The notes below the pieces were generated by a model, which worked only from the letters and a program-made list of their open reading frames with translations, made no database searches and was not told the DNA's origin. From contig JAFTHD010000029.1 of the NCBI GenBank assembly GCA_017457585.1, positions 1 through 6,147 of the forward strand: DNA of 6,147 nt, in the 5' to 3' direction. The DNA comes from Bacillota bacterium. Lineage in GTDB: Bacteria > Bacillota_A > Clostridia > Peptostreptococcales > Anaerovoracaceae. Numbering within the stretch: the first letter of the stretch is position 1; each line of letters opens with the position of its first letter. Position numbers and translations under genes: made by a program. Shown here in pieces: positions 1 to 6,147 of this stretch.

Positions 1-329
1 TCATCTTCGGAGCAGGCACGGGAAATCCCTTCTTCTCGACGGACACTACAGCAGCTTTGAGGGCTGCAGAGATCGACGCAGAGGTCATCCTTCTGGCTAA
101 GAAGATCGACGCCGTTTACTCCGATGACCCTGAGATTAACCCTGATGCTGTCAAGTTCGACAGCCTGACCCACAAGGAAGTCCTGGAAAAGGATCTGAAG
201 GTTATGGACTCGACTGCTGCAGCGCTTTGCAGGGATAACAACATAGCAATCCATGTTTTCGCATTGGCTGAAGACGGCAATATCAAGAAGGCTGTATGCG
301 GAGAGAAGATCGGAACGATAGTTAGTTAA
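1..329 (+). CDS. pyrH: UMP kinase (uridylate kinase), C-terminal part, 5' end outside window
   Basis: This is the last 108 codons of UMP kinase; the reading frame begins at base 3 and ends at TAA 327-329. The enzyme phosphorylates UMP to UDP with ATP in the cytoplasm, feeding UTP and CTP synthesis. The visible part opens with the family's nucleotide-binding stretch [20 protein letters not shown], followed by the [11 protein letters not shown] segment, the [11 protein letters not shown] helix and a C-terminal GEKIGT motif, all in the order expected for bacterial PyrH. The family is usually about 235-240 residues, so a little over half the protein lies upstream of the window. It is a member of the amino acid kinase fold and normally hexameric (family knowledge). 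The frr gene follows 27 nt downstream, the common rpsB-tsf-pyrH-frr arrangement, so the two are probably cotranscribed. No defect is visible in the part seen. Confidence 0.96.
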   Translation, partial: IFGAGTGNPFFSTDTTAALRAAEIDAEVILLAKKIDAVYSDDPEINPDAVKFDSLTHKEVLEKDLKVMDSTAAALCRDNNIAIHVFALAEDGNIKKAVCGEKIGTIVS

Positions 330-343
330 TAAATTTGTTACAT

Positions 344-350
344 GGGAGGA
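344..350 (+). promoter_or_regulatory. Shine-Dalgarno site that fixes the frr start
   Basis: GGGAGGA lies 6 nt before ATG 357, an ideal spacing. An in-frame ATG at 342 overlaps the upstream edge of this site and would add five residues (MGGKV) encoded by the ribosome binding site itself, so 357 is the better start. Confidence 0.85.
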
Positions 351-356
351 AAAGTC

Positions 357-914
357 ATGTCAGAATTTAATCTCGATTTATTGGAAGAAAAAGTAGAAAA
401 GAGCATTTCCGTTTTAAAGGAGGATCTGGGTACGGTGAGAGCAGGAAGAGCAAACGCAGCTCTCGTAGATAAGGTTATGGTGGATTACTACGGATCGCCG
501 ACACCGCTCAAGGCGCTGGCTAACATCTCCGTTCCTGAACCGAGAACGCTGCTCATAGCACCGTTTGACCCGAAGAGCATTCCTGACATCGAGAAGGGAA
601 TCAACATTGCAAATATCGGCATCAACCCTGTAAACGACGGCAAGGTAATCAGGCTTGCAATCCCTCAGGTTACGGAGGAGAGAAGAAAGGAACTGACAAA
701 GACTGTCAAGGCTATGGGTGAGGATACGAAGGTTGCCGTGAGAAACCTGAGAAGAGATTTCATCGACAAGGCCAAGAAGGCTGAGAAGGCCGGAGACCTG
801 ACGGAAGACGATCTCAAGGAATTCCAGGACGATATTCAGAAGGTTCACGATAAGGCGATCAAGCAGATCGACGAGATCATTGCAGAGAAAGATAAGGAGA
901 TCATGGAAGTGTAA
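357..914 (+). CDS. frr: Ribosome recycling factor
   Basis: Encodes a 185-residue protein, the same length as the E. coli factor. With EF-G it splits post-termination ribosomes into subunits so they can start again; it acts in the cytoplasm. Domain I, a three-helix bundle, is formed by roughly residues 1-30 and 104-185, with the smaller beta domain II between them. Visible family motifs are TVRAGRANAAL (residues 26-36), the segment VPEPRTLLIAPFDP in domain II, the PQVTEERRKEL stretch, and VRNLRRD, which places Arg132 at the conserved position important for function in E. coli. The C-terminal helix is very rich in Lys, Asp and Glu, as usual. Isoleucine is almost always ATC or ATT (17 of 18), consistent with a strongly expressed translation gene and unlike uppS just downstream. 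The gene is intact. Confidence 0.98.
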   Translation: MSEFNLDLLEEKVEKSISVLKEDLGTVRAGRANAALVDKVMVDYYGSPTPLKALANISVPEPRTLLIAPFDPKSIPDIEKGINIANIGINPVNDGKVIRLAIPQVTEERRKELTKTVKAMGEDTKVAVRNLRRDFIDKAKKAEKAGDLTEDDLKEFQDDIQKVHDKAIKQIDEIIAEKDKEIMEV

Positions 915-947
915 GCTTCTGTTGTTTCCCATTCATTTAAGTAATTC

Positions 948-976
948 AGGATGTGGCCCGGACAGGGTCACATCTT
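948..976 (+). promoter_or_regulatory. Hairpin in the frr-uppS intergenic gap, possible attenuator or processing site
   Basis: The transcript can form a 12-bp stem (948-959 with 965-976) with no bulge, including two G-U pairs, closed by the 5-nt loop GGACA. The core arms are GATGTGGCCC and GGGTCACATC. The sequence after it (TTATGTCTTGT, from 975 and overlapping the stem end) is T-rich but lacks a clean run of T, so it is at best a weak intrinsic terminator. It lies in the only gap of notable size in the window, 38 nt before the uppS start. Partial termination, RNA processing or mRNA stabilisation are all possible; the stem is seen directly and the role is inference. Confidence 0.5.
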
Positions 977-1002
977 ATGTCTTGTATAAGGGATATTGTA
1001 TC

Positions 1003-1007
1003 GGGAG
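1003..1007 (+). promoter_or_regulatory. Shine-Dalgarno site that fixes the uppS start
   Basis: GGGAG ends 6 nt before ATG 1014. A longer reading from TTG 996 would place this site inside the coding region and has no comparable site of its own, so ATG 1014 is preferred. Confidence 0.8.
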
Positions 1008-1013
1008 AAAATT

Positions 1014-1730
1014 ATGCTCGACAGAGAAAGAATACCGCGCCATGTGGCGATTATAATGGACGGTAACGGCAGGTGGGCGAAGGCTCACGGCGTGCCGCGT
1101 GTGGCAGGCCACAACGCAGGTATGAAGGCCATGAAAAAGATCGTGGATCACTCGGATAAGCTGGGTGTGGAGTATCTGACCGTGTACGCATTTTCAACGG
1201 AGAACTGGAAAAGGTCCGTTGAAGAGGTGGGCGGCATTTTTAAGCTGCTCGTTAAGTACGTGGCGCAGGACCTTAGGGAACTTGTGGAAAACAACGTGCA
1301 CGTGAACATTTTGGGAGATTATTCTGCCATTCCGGAGGACGCGAGAAAGAGCCTTGAAAAGACCCTCGACCAGACGAAGGAAAACGACGGGCTCAAGTTC
1401 AACATAGCCATAAACTACGGAAGCCGGGATGAAATCAGGCGCAGCGTGCAGGAAATAGCAGGTCTCGTGCGGGAAGGGCAGATAGAGCCGGAGGACATCA
1501 CAGAAGAAATGATAGGCGCTCATCTGTTCACAGGCCATGAGGATATTCCGGATCCTGAGGTAGTCATCAGGACCAGCGGAGAGGAGAGGCTTTCCAATTT
1601 CCTCATGTGGCAGTGCGCGTACAGCGAGTTCGTGTTCGTCGATGAACTTTGGCCGGACTTCACACCGGAGAGGTACGAAAAGGCGCTCGAGATATATCAG
1701 AGCAGAGACAGACGTTTCGGAGGAAGATAG
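1014..1730 (+). CDS. uppS: Undecaprenyl diphosphate synthase (cis-prenyltransferase)
   Basis: Encodes 238 residues, close to the family's usual 240-255. The enzyme condenses farnesyl diphosphate with eight isopentenyl diphosphates in cis to give undecaprenyl diphosphate, the precursor of the lipid carrier for peptidoglycan and other wall polymers; it works at the inner face of the membrane. The catalytic signature HVAIIMDGNGRWA is at residues 10-22 with the metal-binding Asp16, then His33 in AGHNAG and YAFSTENW at residues 58-65. The C-terminal signature begins at Arg186 (IRTSGEERLSNF), with Arg192 for diphosphate binding and Glu205 in AYSEF. These correspond to E. coli Asp26, His43, Arg194, Arg200 and Glu213. 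The ending RRFGGR is also typical. Isoleucine is often ATA (8 of 17), in contrast to frr. The cdsA start follows one base after the stop. Confidence 0.97.
   Translation: MLDRERIPRHVAIIMDGNGRWAKAHGVPRVAGHNAGMKAMKKIVDHSDKLGVEYLTVYAFSTENWKRSVEEVGGIFKLLVKYVAQDLRELVENNVHVNILGDYSAIPEDARKSLEKTLDQTKENDGLKFNIAINYGSRDEIRRSVQEIAGLVREGQIEPEDITEEMIGAHLFTGHEDIPDPEVVIRTSGEERLSNFLMWQCAYSEFVFVDELWPDFTPERYEKALEIYQSRDRRFGGR
1719..1723 (+). promoter_or_regulatory. Shine-Dalgarno site for cdsA inside the end of uppS
   Basis: GGAGG lies 8 nt before ATG 1732 and is built from the last codons of uppS. It supports ATG 1732 over a longer in-frame reading from 1642, whose first 30 residues are just uppS sequence read in another frame. 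Confidence 0.8.
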
Positions 1731-1731
1731 T

Positions 1732-2520
1732 ATGAAAACCAGAATACTTTCGGGGCTGATCATGCTGCCCCTGGTGATAATACTGATACTTGGGGGATAC
1801 GTGCTCTTTGCAGCATGTTTCGTCATCGGAATCATGGCGGTAAGGGAATTCTTCAACGGATTTAAGGCTATGGACGTGCACCCGAGCCTTCCCATAGCGG
1901 TAGGCGCAGCGGTGTTTCTCTACGCTTCAAAGCTGATAGTAGGGGAATCGGAGCACGTGATGATGTTCTGGTTCTTCGGAGTTGTGGTGGCGAGTCTTCT
2001 CTACCTTTTCAAAATCGAGGAGCGAAAGCTTGAAGACGCTATGGCGACAATGGTGGGAATATTCTACATCATCTTCTTCTCATACCACATCACGCTGGTG
2101 GATATGGCGGAGCCTTATGGACTCATGGTGTGGCTCATCGTGATAACGGCCTTCGGAACCGATATCATGGCGTACTTTGTAGGCGTGGCGCTGGGAAAGC
2201 ACAAGCTGTGTCCTAAGATCAGTCCTAAGAAGACCATCGAGGGTTCCATCGGAGGAATTTTGGGAAGCGTTATCCTGAGCGGAGTCTTCGGCTTCTTCTT
2301 CATGCCTCAGGTGCTCCTTCACTGCATCATCATAGGCGTTCTGGGCGGCGTGGTTTCACAGTTCGGAGACCTGACGGCTTCCATCTTTAAGAGGAAGATG
2401 GGCATCAAGGACTACGGCAATCTGATACCCGGTCACGGCGGTATTTTAGACAGGTTTGACAGCGTGCTTTTCACAGGCCCTATGGTTTACTACTATATTG
2501 TGCTTGTAATCGGAGTATAA
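1732..2520 (+). CDS. cdsA: Phosphatidate cytidylyltransferase (CDP-diacylglycerol synthase)
   Basis: Encodes a 262-residue polytopic membrane protein. It transfers CMP from CTP to phosphatidic acid, giving CDP-diacylglycerol, the branch point for phosphatidylglycerol, cardiolipin and other phospholipids. Most of the chain is hydrophobic, starting with a membrane segment at about residues 5-35 and followed by several more. The family signature runs from Ser217 to Asp243: SIFKRKMGIKD, then PGHGGILDRFD, with the paired acidic residues Asp227, Asp240 and Asp243 expected for metal binding. The upstream PKKTIEGSIGG segment and the DIMAYFVG stretch are also typical of CdsA. Length is normal for clostridial members. 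It starts one base after the uppS stop and ends one base before dxr, so all three are surely on one message and likely translated in a coupled way. Confidence 0.96.
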   Translation: MKTRILSGLIMLPLVIILILGGYVLFAACFVIGIMAVREFFNGFKAMDVHPSLPIAVGAAVFLYASKLIVGESEHVMMFWFFGVVVASLLYLFKIEERKLEDAMATMVGIFYIIFFSYHITLVDMAEPYGLMVWLIVITAFGTDIMAYFVGVALGKHKLCPKISPKKTIEGSIGGILGSVILSGVFGFFFMPQVLLHCIIIGVLGGVVSQFGDLTASIFKRKMGIKDYGNLIPGHGGILDRFDSVLFTGPMVYYYIVLVIGV

Positions 2521-2521
2521 A

Positions 2522-3670
2522 ATGAAAAAAATAGGGATACTGGGGAGTACCGGTTCCATAGGTACTCAGGCCCTCGAGGTCATACGAAATAACAGGGATC
2601 AATATCAGGTGACGGCTCTTTCCTGTGCAAAGAATATCGACCTTCTGCGCAGACAGATTGAGGAGTTTTCTCCAAAGCTTGTGGCTGTAGAGTCGTGGAA
2701 GGACGCAAGGAGTCTTTCCTGCGAGTACGGCGGAATCGAATTTTATTACGGCCCCGACGGACTGAATCAGCTTGCGGCTATGGAAGAAAGCGACATCGTG
2801 CTAAACTCCCTCATGGGGATGAGAGGACTTGAACCTACCATGACCGCCATCGAAGCGGGCAAGGACATCGCCTTTGCAAACAAGGAGACGCTGGTAGTCG
2901 GAGGAGAGATCGTCACCGAAGCCGTCAAGAGAAAGGGCGTGAAGCTGCTGCCGGTTGACAGCGAGCACAGCGCCATTTTTCAGTGCATACAGGGGAGCGC
3001 TGACAATCCGGTAAGGAGGATTATACTGACAGCTTCAGGCGGACCATTCAGAGGATACACCAGGGAGCAGCTTGAGCAGGTTACCCTTGAGCAGGCGCTC
3101 AACCATCCCAACTGGTCCATGGGAAATAAGATAACCATAGACTCTGCCACCATGATGAACAAGGGCCTTGAGATCATAGAGGCCAAATGGCTCTTCGATG
3201 TGCCTATAGAAGACATTCAGGTGGTTGTGCACCCGGAGAGCGTCCTGCACTCAGCTGTTGAGTTTATGGACAGATCGGTCATCGGGCAGATGGGAAACCC
3301 GGACATGAGGATTCCCATCGCCTACGCATTTTCATATCCGGAGAGGACTGACCTTGAAGGCCTTGCAGAGAGCCTGGATTTCTTCTCCCTTGCAGGCGGC
3401 CTGAACTTCTACGAGGCGGACAGGAAGGTGTTCAAGACCATAGAGCTGGCCTGTGAGGCTTCAAGAAGGGGCGGTAGCTATCCCGTCATCATGAACGGAG
3501 CAAACGAGGTGCTTGTGGACAAGTTCCTGAAAGGGCAGATCAAGTTCACCGACATACAGGATCATCTCGAGAGAGTTCTCGAGGAGCACGTTCCCGTATA
3601 CGGACTTAGTCTGGAACAGATCTTAGAAGAAGATGCGAAAATACGAAAACGAATCGAGGAAACGATATGA
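2522..3670 (+). CDS. dxr: 1-deoxy-D-xylulose 5-phosphate reductoisomerase
   Basis: Encodes 382 residues (E. coli 398). This cytoplasmic enzyme rearranges and reduces 1-deoxyxylulose 5-phosphate to 2-C-methylerythritol 4-phosphate with NADPH, the first committed step of the MEP isoprenoid pathway and the target of fosmidomycin. The N-terminal Rossmann domain opens with GILGSTGSIG (residues 5-14) and contains ANKETLV. The metal site is in PVDSEHSA, with Asp146, Ser147 and Glu148, completed by Glu217 in MMNKGLE. The flexible substrate-covering region includes SGGPFRG and HPNWSMG with His195. A helical C-terminal domain follows. Compared with E. coli the chain is about ten residues shorter between the Asp146 and His195 motifs, where the E. 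coli protein has extra sequence. GGAG at 2512-2515, within the end of cdsA, serves as ribosome binding site. The stop overlaps the rseP start (ATGA). Confidence 0.98.
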   Translation: MKKIGILGSTGSIGTQALEVIRNNRDQYQVTALSCAKNIDLLRRQIEEFSPKLVAVESWKDARSLSCEYGGIEFYYGPDGLNQLAAMEESDIVLNSLMGMRGLEPTMTAIEAGKDIAFANKETLVVGGEIVTEAVKRKGVKLLPVDSEHSAIFQCIQGSADNPVRRIILTASGGPFRGYTREQLEQVTLEQALNHPNWSMGNKITIDSATMMNKGLEIIEAKWLFDVPIEDIQVVVHPESVLHSAVEFMDRSVIGQMGNPDMRIPIAYAFSYPERTDLEGLAESLDFFSLAGGLNFYEADRKVFKTIELACEASRRGGSYPVIMNGANEVLVDKFLKGQIKFTDIQDHLERVLEEHVPVYGLSLEQILEEDAKIRKRIEETI

Positions 3671-4680
3671 CGATAATCTATGCCATCATCATATTCTGTC
3701 TGCTCATATTCGTTCACGAATTCGGCCATTTTTTCGTTGCAAAAGCGTGCGGAATTAAGGTGAACGAATTTGCCATCGGCATGGGACCTGCCATATTCAA
3801 AAAGCAGAGGGGCGAGACTCTTTATGCGGTGAGAGTCTTCCCAATAGGCGGCTACTGTGCCATGGAGGGCGAAGACGAGGAGTCGGAGGACGAAAGGGCA
3901 TTTAACAATAAACCTGCATGGCAGAGGGCGTTGGTGCTCTTTGCAGGAGCAGGGATGAACTTCATAACATGCGTGGTGCTCATCATCATCGTGTACCTCG
4001 TTGCAGGAACGGCGACCACCACCATAGGAACGGTTTCCGACGATTCGCCGGCTGCAATGGCAGGCATCCAGGCGGAGGACAAGATCCTCGAGATAGACGG
4101 ACACGAGATAACAAGCTGGAACGATGTCGCGGCAAGCGTGCCGGACGAAGAGGGCGCAGAGATCATCGTCAAGGTGGAACGAGACGGGCAGGTCATCGAG
4201 CTTACCAGCGGCGTTATGTATAACGAGGAGTCCCAGAGATACATCCTGGGCGTTACCACCAAGGCGGAGCACAATCCGGTAACTGCGGTGAAGCAGGGCG
4301 TTAAAGGTACGGGCACCATGACCGTCATGATGTACAAGCTGCTGAAACAACTGATCACGGGAGAGGTGTCTACGAAGGATCTTTCCGGACCTGTGGGCAT
4401 CGTCTATGCGGTTAGCGACTCGGTCAGCTACGGCTTCATAAACGTGGTATACCTGGCGGCCCTTTTGAGCCTCAACCTTGCCGTTATCAATCTGCTTCCA
4501 TTCCCGGCTCTTGACGGGGGAAGACTTCTCTTTCTCGCAATCAGGAAGATTACGGGGAAGGCGGTCACAGACAGGATGGAAGGTCTCGTCCACTTCTTTG
4601 GACTCATGTGTCTGTTCGCACTGATGATATACGTTACGTTTAACGATGTCCTGAAGTACATCCTACCGATTTTTTCATAG
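3667..4680 (+). CDS. rseP: RseP-type site-2 intramembrane zinc metalloprotease
   Basis: Encodes a 337-residue membrane protease of the S2P/M50 family. Such enzymes cut membrane-embedded substrates, typically anti-sigma factors already trimmed by a site-1 protease, and signal peptide remnants. The first membrane segment (about residues 3-22) carries the zinc motif HEFGH with His17, Glu18 and His21. A second segment spans about 90-113 (after GAGMN), a single PDZ domain follows at about 119-190 (TIGTVSDDSPAAMAGI onward), then membrane segments at about 257-279 and 307-325. The third zinc ligand, Asp283, sits in NLLPFPALDGG. One PDZ domain and a length near 340 are usual for Gram-positive members; E. 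coli RseP has two PDZ domains. The start codon overlaps the dxr stop by 4 nt and GAGGA (3656-3660) lies 6 nt upstream. The physiological substrate cannot be told from this window. Confidence 0.95.
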   Translation: MTIIYAIIIFCLLIFVHEFGHFFVAKACGIKVNEFAIGMGPAIFKKQRGETLYAVRVFPIGGYCAMEGEDEESEDERAFNNKPAWQRALVLFAGAGMNFITCVVLIIIVYLVAGTATTTIGTVSDDSPAAMAGIQAEDKILEIDGHEITSWNDVAASVPDEEGAEIIVKVERDGQVIELTSGVMYNEESQRYILGVTTKAEHNPVTAVKQGVKGTGTMTVMMYKLLKQLITGEVSTKDLSGPVGIVYAVSDSVSYGFINVVYLAALLSLNLAVINLLPFPALDGGRLLFLAIRKITGKAVTDRMEGLVHFFGLMCLFALMIYVTFNDVLKYILPIFS

Positions 4681-4697
4681 GATAAGAGAGGCAAAAG

Positions 4698-5768
4698 ATG
4701 ACGAAGAAACAGGTCTGGTGCGGAGACGTCAGGATTGGCGGAGACGCGCCCCTATCAATACAGTCTATGACAAATACGAATACGGCAGATGTGAAGGCAT
4801 CCCTCCAGCAGATTCAGAGACTCCGGGATGCAGGCTGCGAGATTATAAGACTGGCGGTGCCCGATATGGAGGCTGCCCGGGCTTTGAAGGAGATTAAGGC
4901 TAAGGCCGGCATGCCTGTCGTTGCGGACATCCATTTTGACTACAGGCTGGCTCTCGAAGCAATGCGAAGCGGCGTGGATAAGATAAGGATCAACCCGGGC
5001 AACATCGGAGCACGGGAGAACGTGCAAAAGGTGGCCGATATGGCAAAGGAACGTGGGATTCCCATCAGGGTCGGTGTGAACTCAGGATCCCTTGAGAAAG
5101 ACATTCTTGCAAAGCACGGTCGCGTGACGGCTGAGGGACTTGCCGAGAGCGCCCTTAGAAACGTGGGGATTTTGGAGGAACTGGACTTTGACGATATTGT
5201 CATATCCCTGAAGTCAAGCGACGTGGCAATGAACTATCAGGCCTACAAGATCGTAAATGAGGCTTGCGACTATCCGCTCCACATAGGGGTGACGGAGGCA
5301 GGAATCCCTTCGAGAGGAAGGATCAAGTCGGCGGCAGGCGTCGGTGCGCTTCTCCTTGAAGGAATCGGCGATACCATGAGAATCTCCCTCACGGCAGACC
5401 CGGTAGAGGAGATCATCATGGCAAGGGAACTTTTGGCTGCCCTCGGCATACGAAAAGAGCGGGCGGAGATCGTGTCCTGCCCTACGTGCGGAAGGACGGA
5501 AGTGGATCTGGAGCGCATGGCAACGGAGATCGACAGAAGCGTCACAGCCCTTTACGACAGGCTGGGAGACGAAGCGAGATCCCTTAAGATCGCCGTGATG
5601 GGCTGCGTCGTGAACGGTCCGGGAGAGTCCAAGGGCGCTGATATAGGCGTAGCCTGCGGCAAGGGCAAGGGCGTTATATTTGCAAAAGGTGAGATATTGG
5701 AGACGGTAGATGAATCCGAAATAACGGATAGAATCGTAAAGCTTGCAGAGGAACACAGCAGGAAATGA
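4698..5768 (+). CDS. ispG: 4-hydroxy-3-methylbut-2-enyl diphosphate synthase (IspG/GcpE)
   Basis: Encodes 356 residues. The enzyme reductively opens the cyclic diphosphate MEcPP to HMBPP, the next-to-last step of the MEP pathway, using a 4Fe-4S cluster and electrons from ferredoxin or flavodoxin. The N-terminal TIM-barrel domain (about 1-255) shows SIQSMTNTNT, the ADIHFD motif with Asp77 and His79, and RINPGNIG at residues 97-104. The C-terminal cluster domain shows SCPTCGR with Cys261 and Cys264, and GCVVNGPGE with Cys303 and Glu310, matching the three Cys and one Glu ligands known for the family. The Cys264-Cys303 spacing is 39 residues, against 32 in E. coli, pointing to a small insertion near residues 282-296. 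GAGAGG (4686-4691) is 6 nt before the start. It lies 17 nt after rseP and overlaps the next gene by 4 nt. Confidence 0.98.
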   Translation: MTKKQVWCGDVRIGGDAPLSIQSMTNTNTADVKASLQQIQRLRDAGCEIIRLAVPDMEAARALKEIKAKAGMPVVADIHFDYRLALEAMRSGVDKIRINPGNIGARENVQKVADMAKERGIPIRVGVNSGSLEKDILAKHGRVTAEGLAESALRNVGILEELDFDDIVISLKSSDVAMNYQAYKIVNEACDYPLHIGVTEAGIPSRGRIKSAAGVGALLLEGIGDTMRISLTADPVEEIIMARELLAALGIRKERAEIVSCPTCGRTEVDLERMATEIDRSVTALYDRLGDEARSLKIAVMGCVVNGPGESKGADIGVACGKGKGVIFAKGEILETVDESEITDRIVKLAEEHSRK

Positions 5769-6147
5769 TAGAGCTTCTCAAGAGTCTGGTGGAAGATGCG
5801 AGGCCGGACGGACTTAAAAAGGAAGATTTCAGGTGCAGAGCAGAGAAAGCGGTACTGTCAGCGGACGGGGAGAAACTGACGGCGAGACTTTCTCTGAATT
5901 TTGTGTTGCCTTACGAGATCATAGACCGGTTCAAGAGGTCCATCATAGGCCAGCTTCCAGGCGTTGAGGCGGTGGATCTTACGTTGGACTATGAAGACCT
6001 GCTTCAGTCGCCTGAGGAAGCGCTGCCATTTTACATCCCACACATGGTGGTCATCGTAAACGGCAGCTATGCCCACGTTACCAGGACCATATACACGGAT
6101 GATTTTAGCCTGGATGACGAGACGCTTACCATACGCGCGCTGGGCGA
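5765..6147 (+). CDS. polC: Probable PolC-type DNA polymerase III alpha subunit, N-terminal part, 3' end outside window
   Basis: An open frame starts at ATG 5765, overlapping the ispG stop (ATGA), and runs 127 codons to the window edge without a stop. The chain (MIELLKSLVEDARPDG...) contains LSLNFVLPYEIIDRFKRS, a segment QLPGVEAVDLTLDYEDL, then YIPHMVVIVNGSYAHVTRTI, and ends in LTIRALG. From memory this resembles the poorly conserved N-terminal domain that precedes the OB fold, split PHP and 3'-5' exonuclease regions of PolC; none of those catalytic regions is in the window. Position after ispG also fits, since clostridial clusters often continue ispG-polC-rimP-nusA. No earlier in-frame start exists after the stop at 5729-5731. 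The best ribosome site, GAGG 5748-5751, is 13 nt away, which is long, so translation may depend on coupling with ispG. PolC is the essential leading-strand replicase of Bacillota. Confidence 0.82.
   Translation, partial: MIELLKSLVEDARPDGLKKEDFRCRAEKAVLSADGEKLTARLSLNFVLPYEIIDRFKRSIIGQLPGVEAVDLTLDYEDLLQSPEEALPFYIPHMVVIVNGSYAHVTRTIYTDDFSLDDETLTIRALG

Noticed and set aside
342..356. Upstream ATG giving a five-residue longer ribosome recycling factor
   Set aside because: The ATG overlaps the GGGAGGA ribosome binding site; starting at 357 gives the standard 185-residue length and ideal spacing.
977..1002. Possible promoter -10 elements (TATAAG 985-990, GATATT 992-997) before uppS
   Set aside because: No acceptable -35 hexamer lies at 16-18 bp upstream of either; the matches are too weak to call.
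996..1013. TTG start giving a six-residue longer UppS
   Set aside because: It would put GGGAG (1003-1007) inside the coding region, and ATG 1014 has that site at the right distance.
1642..1731. In-frame extension of cdsA by 30 residues into uppS
   Set aside because: The extension is highly charged, unlike a CdsA N-terminus, and overlaps conserved uppS codons; ATG 1732 has a good ribosome binding site and begins a normal membrane segment.
3918..4223. A 101-codon + strand frame inside rseP
   Set aside because: It overlaps rseP in another frame and gives an Arg/Gly/His-rich translation with no domain; rseP is unambiguous here.
3562..4593. A 343-codon open frame on the minus strand opposite rseP and the end of dxr
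   Set aside because: It lies entirely antisense to two well-recognised genes, its translation is rich in His, Arg, Cys and Asp with no recognisable domain, and it has no neighbours on that strand. It is best explained as a shadow of codon composition.
4660..4683. Inverted repeat ATCCTA/TAGGAT around the rseP stop, with T-rich loop
   Set aside because: The stem is only 6 bp with a 12-nt loop, the T run is in the loop rather than after the stem, and ispG follows in 17 nt. It is likely chance.

Overview
This window looks like an ordinary, densely packed chromosomal operon from a member of the Bacillota, most likely a class Clostridia anaerobe of moderate G+C (near half by eye). The main reasons are the gene order pyrH-frr-uppS-cdsA-dxr-rseP-ispG-polC, the apparent polC (the replicative polymerase typical of this phylum), and the placement of ispG directly between rseP and polC, a common clostridial layout. 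In Bacillus-type genomes proS usually occupies that place. The genus cannot be read from this sequence.

Layout: all eight genes are on the + strand. The 3' part of pyrH (UMP kinase) enters at base 1 and ends at 329. A 27-nt gap with a strong Shine-Dalgarno leads to frr (ribosome recycling factor, 357-914). A 99-nt gap, the only sizeable intergenic space, carries a good hairpin (948-976). From there uppS (1014-1730), cdsA (1732-2520), dxr (2522-3670), rseP (3667-4680), ispG (4698-5768) and the start of polC (5765 to the window edge) follow with gaps of 1, 1, -4, 17 and -4 nt. I see no convincing internal promoter, no RNA gene, no mobile element and no repeat array.

How the genes work together: the block supplies envelope building materials and sits beside translation and replication genes. 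Dxr and IspG are two steps of the MEP pathway, which makes the isoprenoid units that UppS condenses into undecaprenyl diphosphate, the lipid carrier for cell-wall precursors. CdsA activates phosphatidic acid with CTP for phospholipid synthesis, and PyrH lies upstream of UTP and CTP supply. RseP is an intramembrane protease. Frr recycles ribosomes, and PolC replicates the chromosome.

I found no undescribed system. The points most worth a second look are the frr-uppS hairpin, a sharp change in isoleucine codon choice across the same gap, a seven-residue longer spacing between iron-sulfur ligands in IspG, and tight translational coupling at several junctions.
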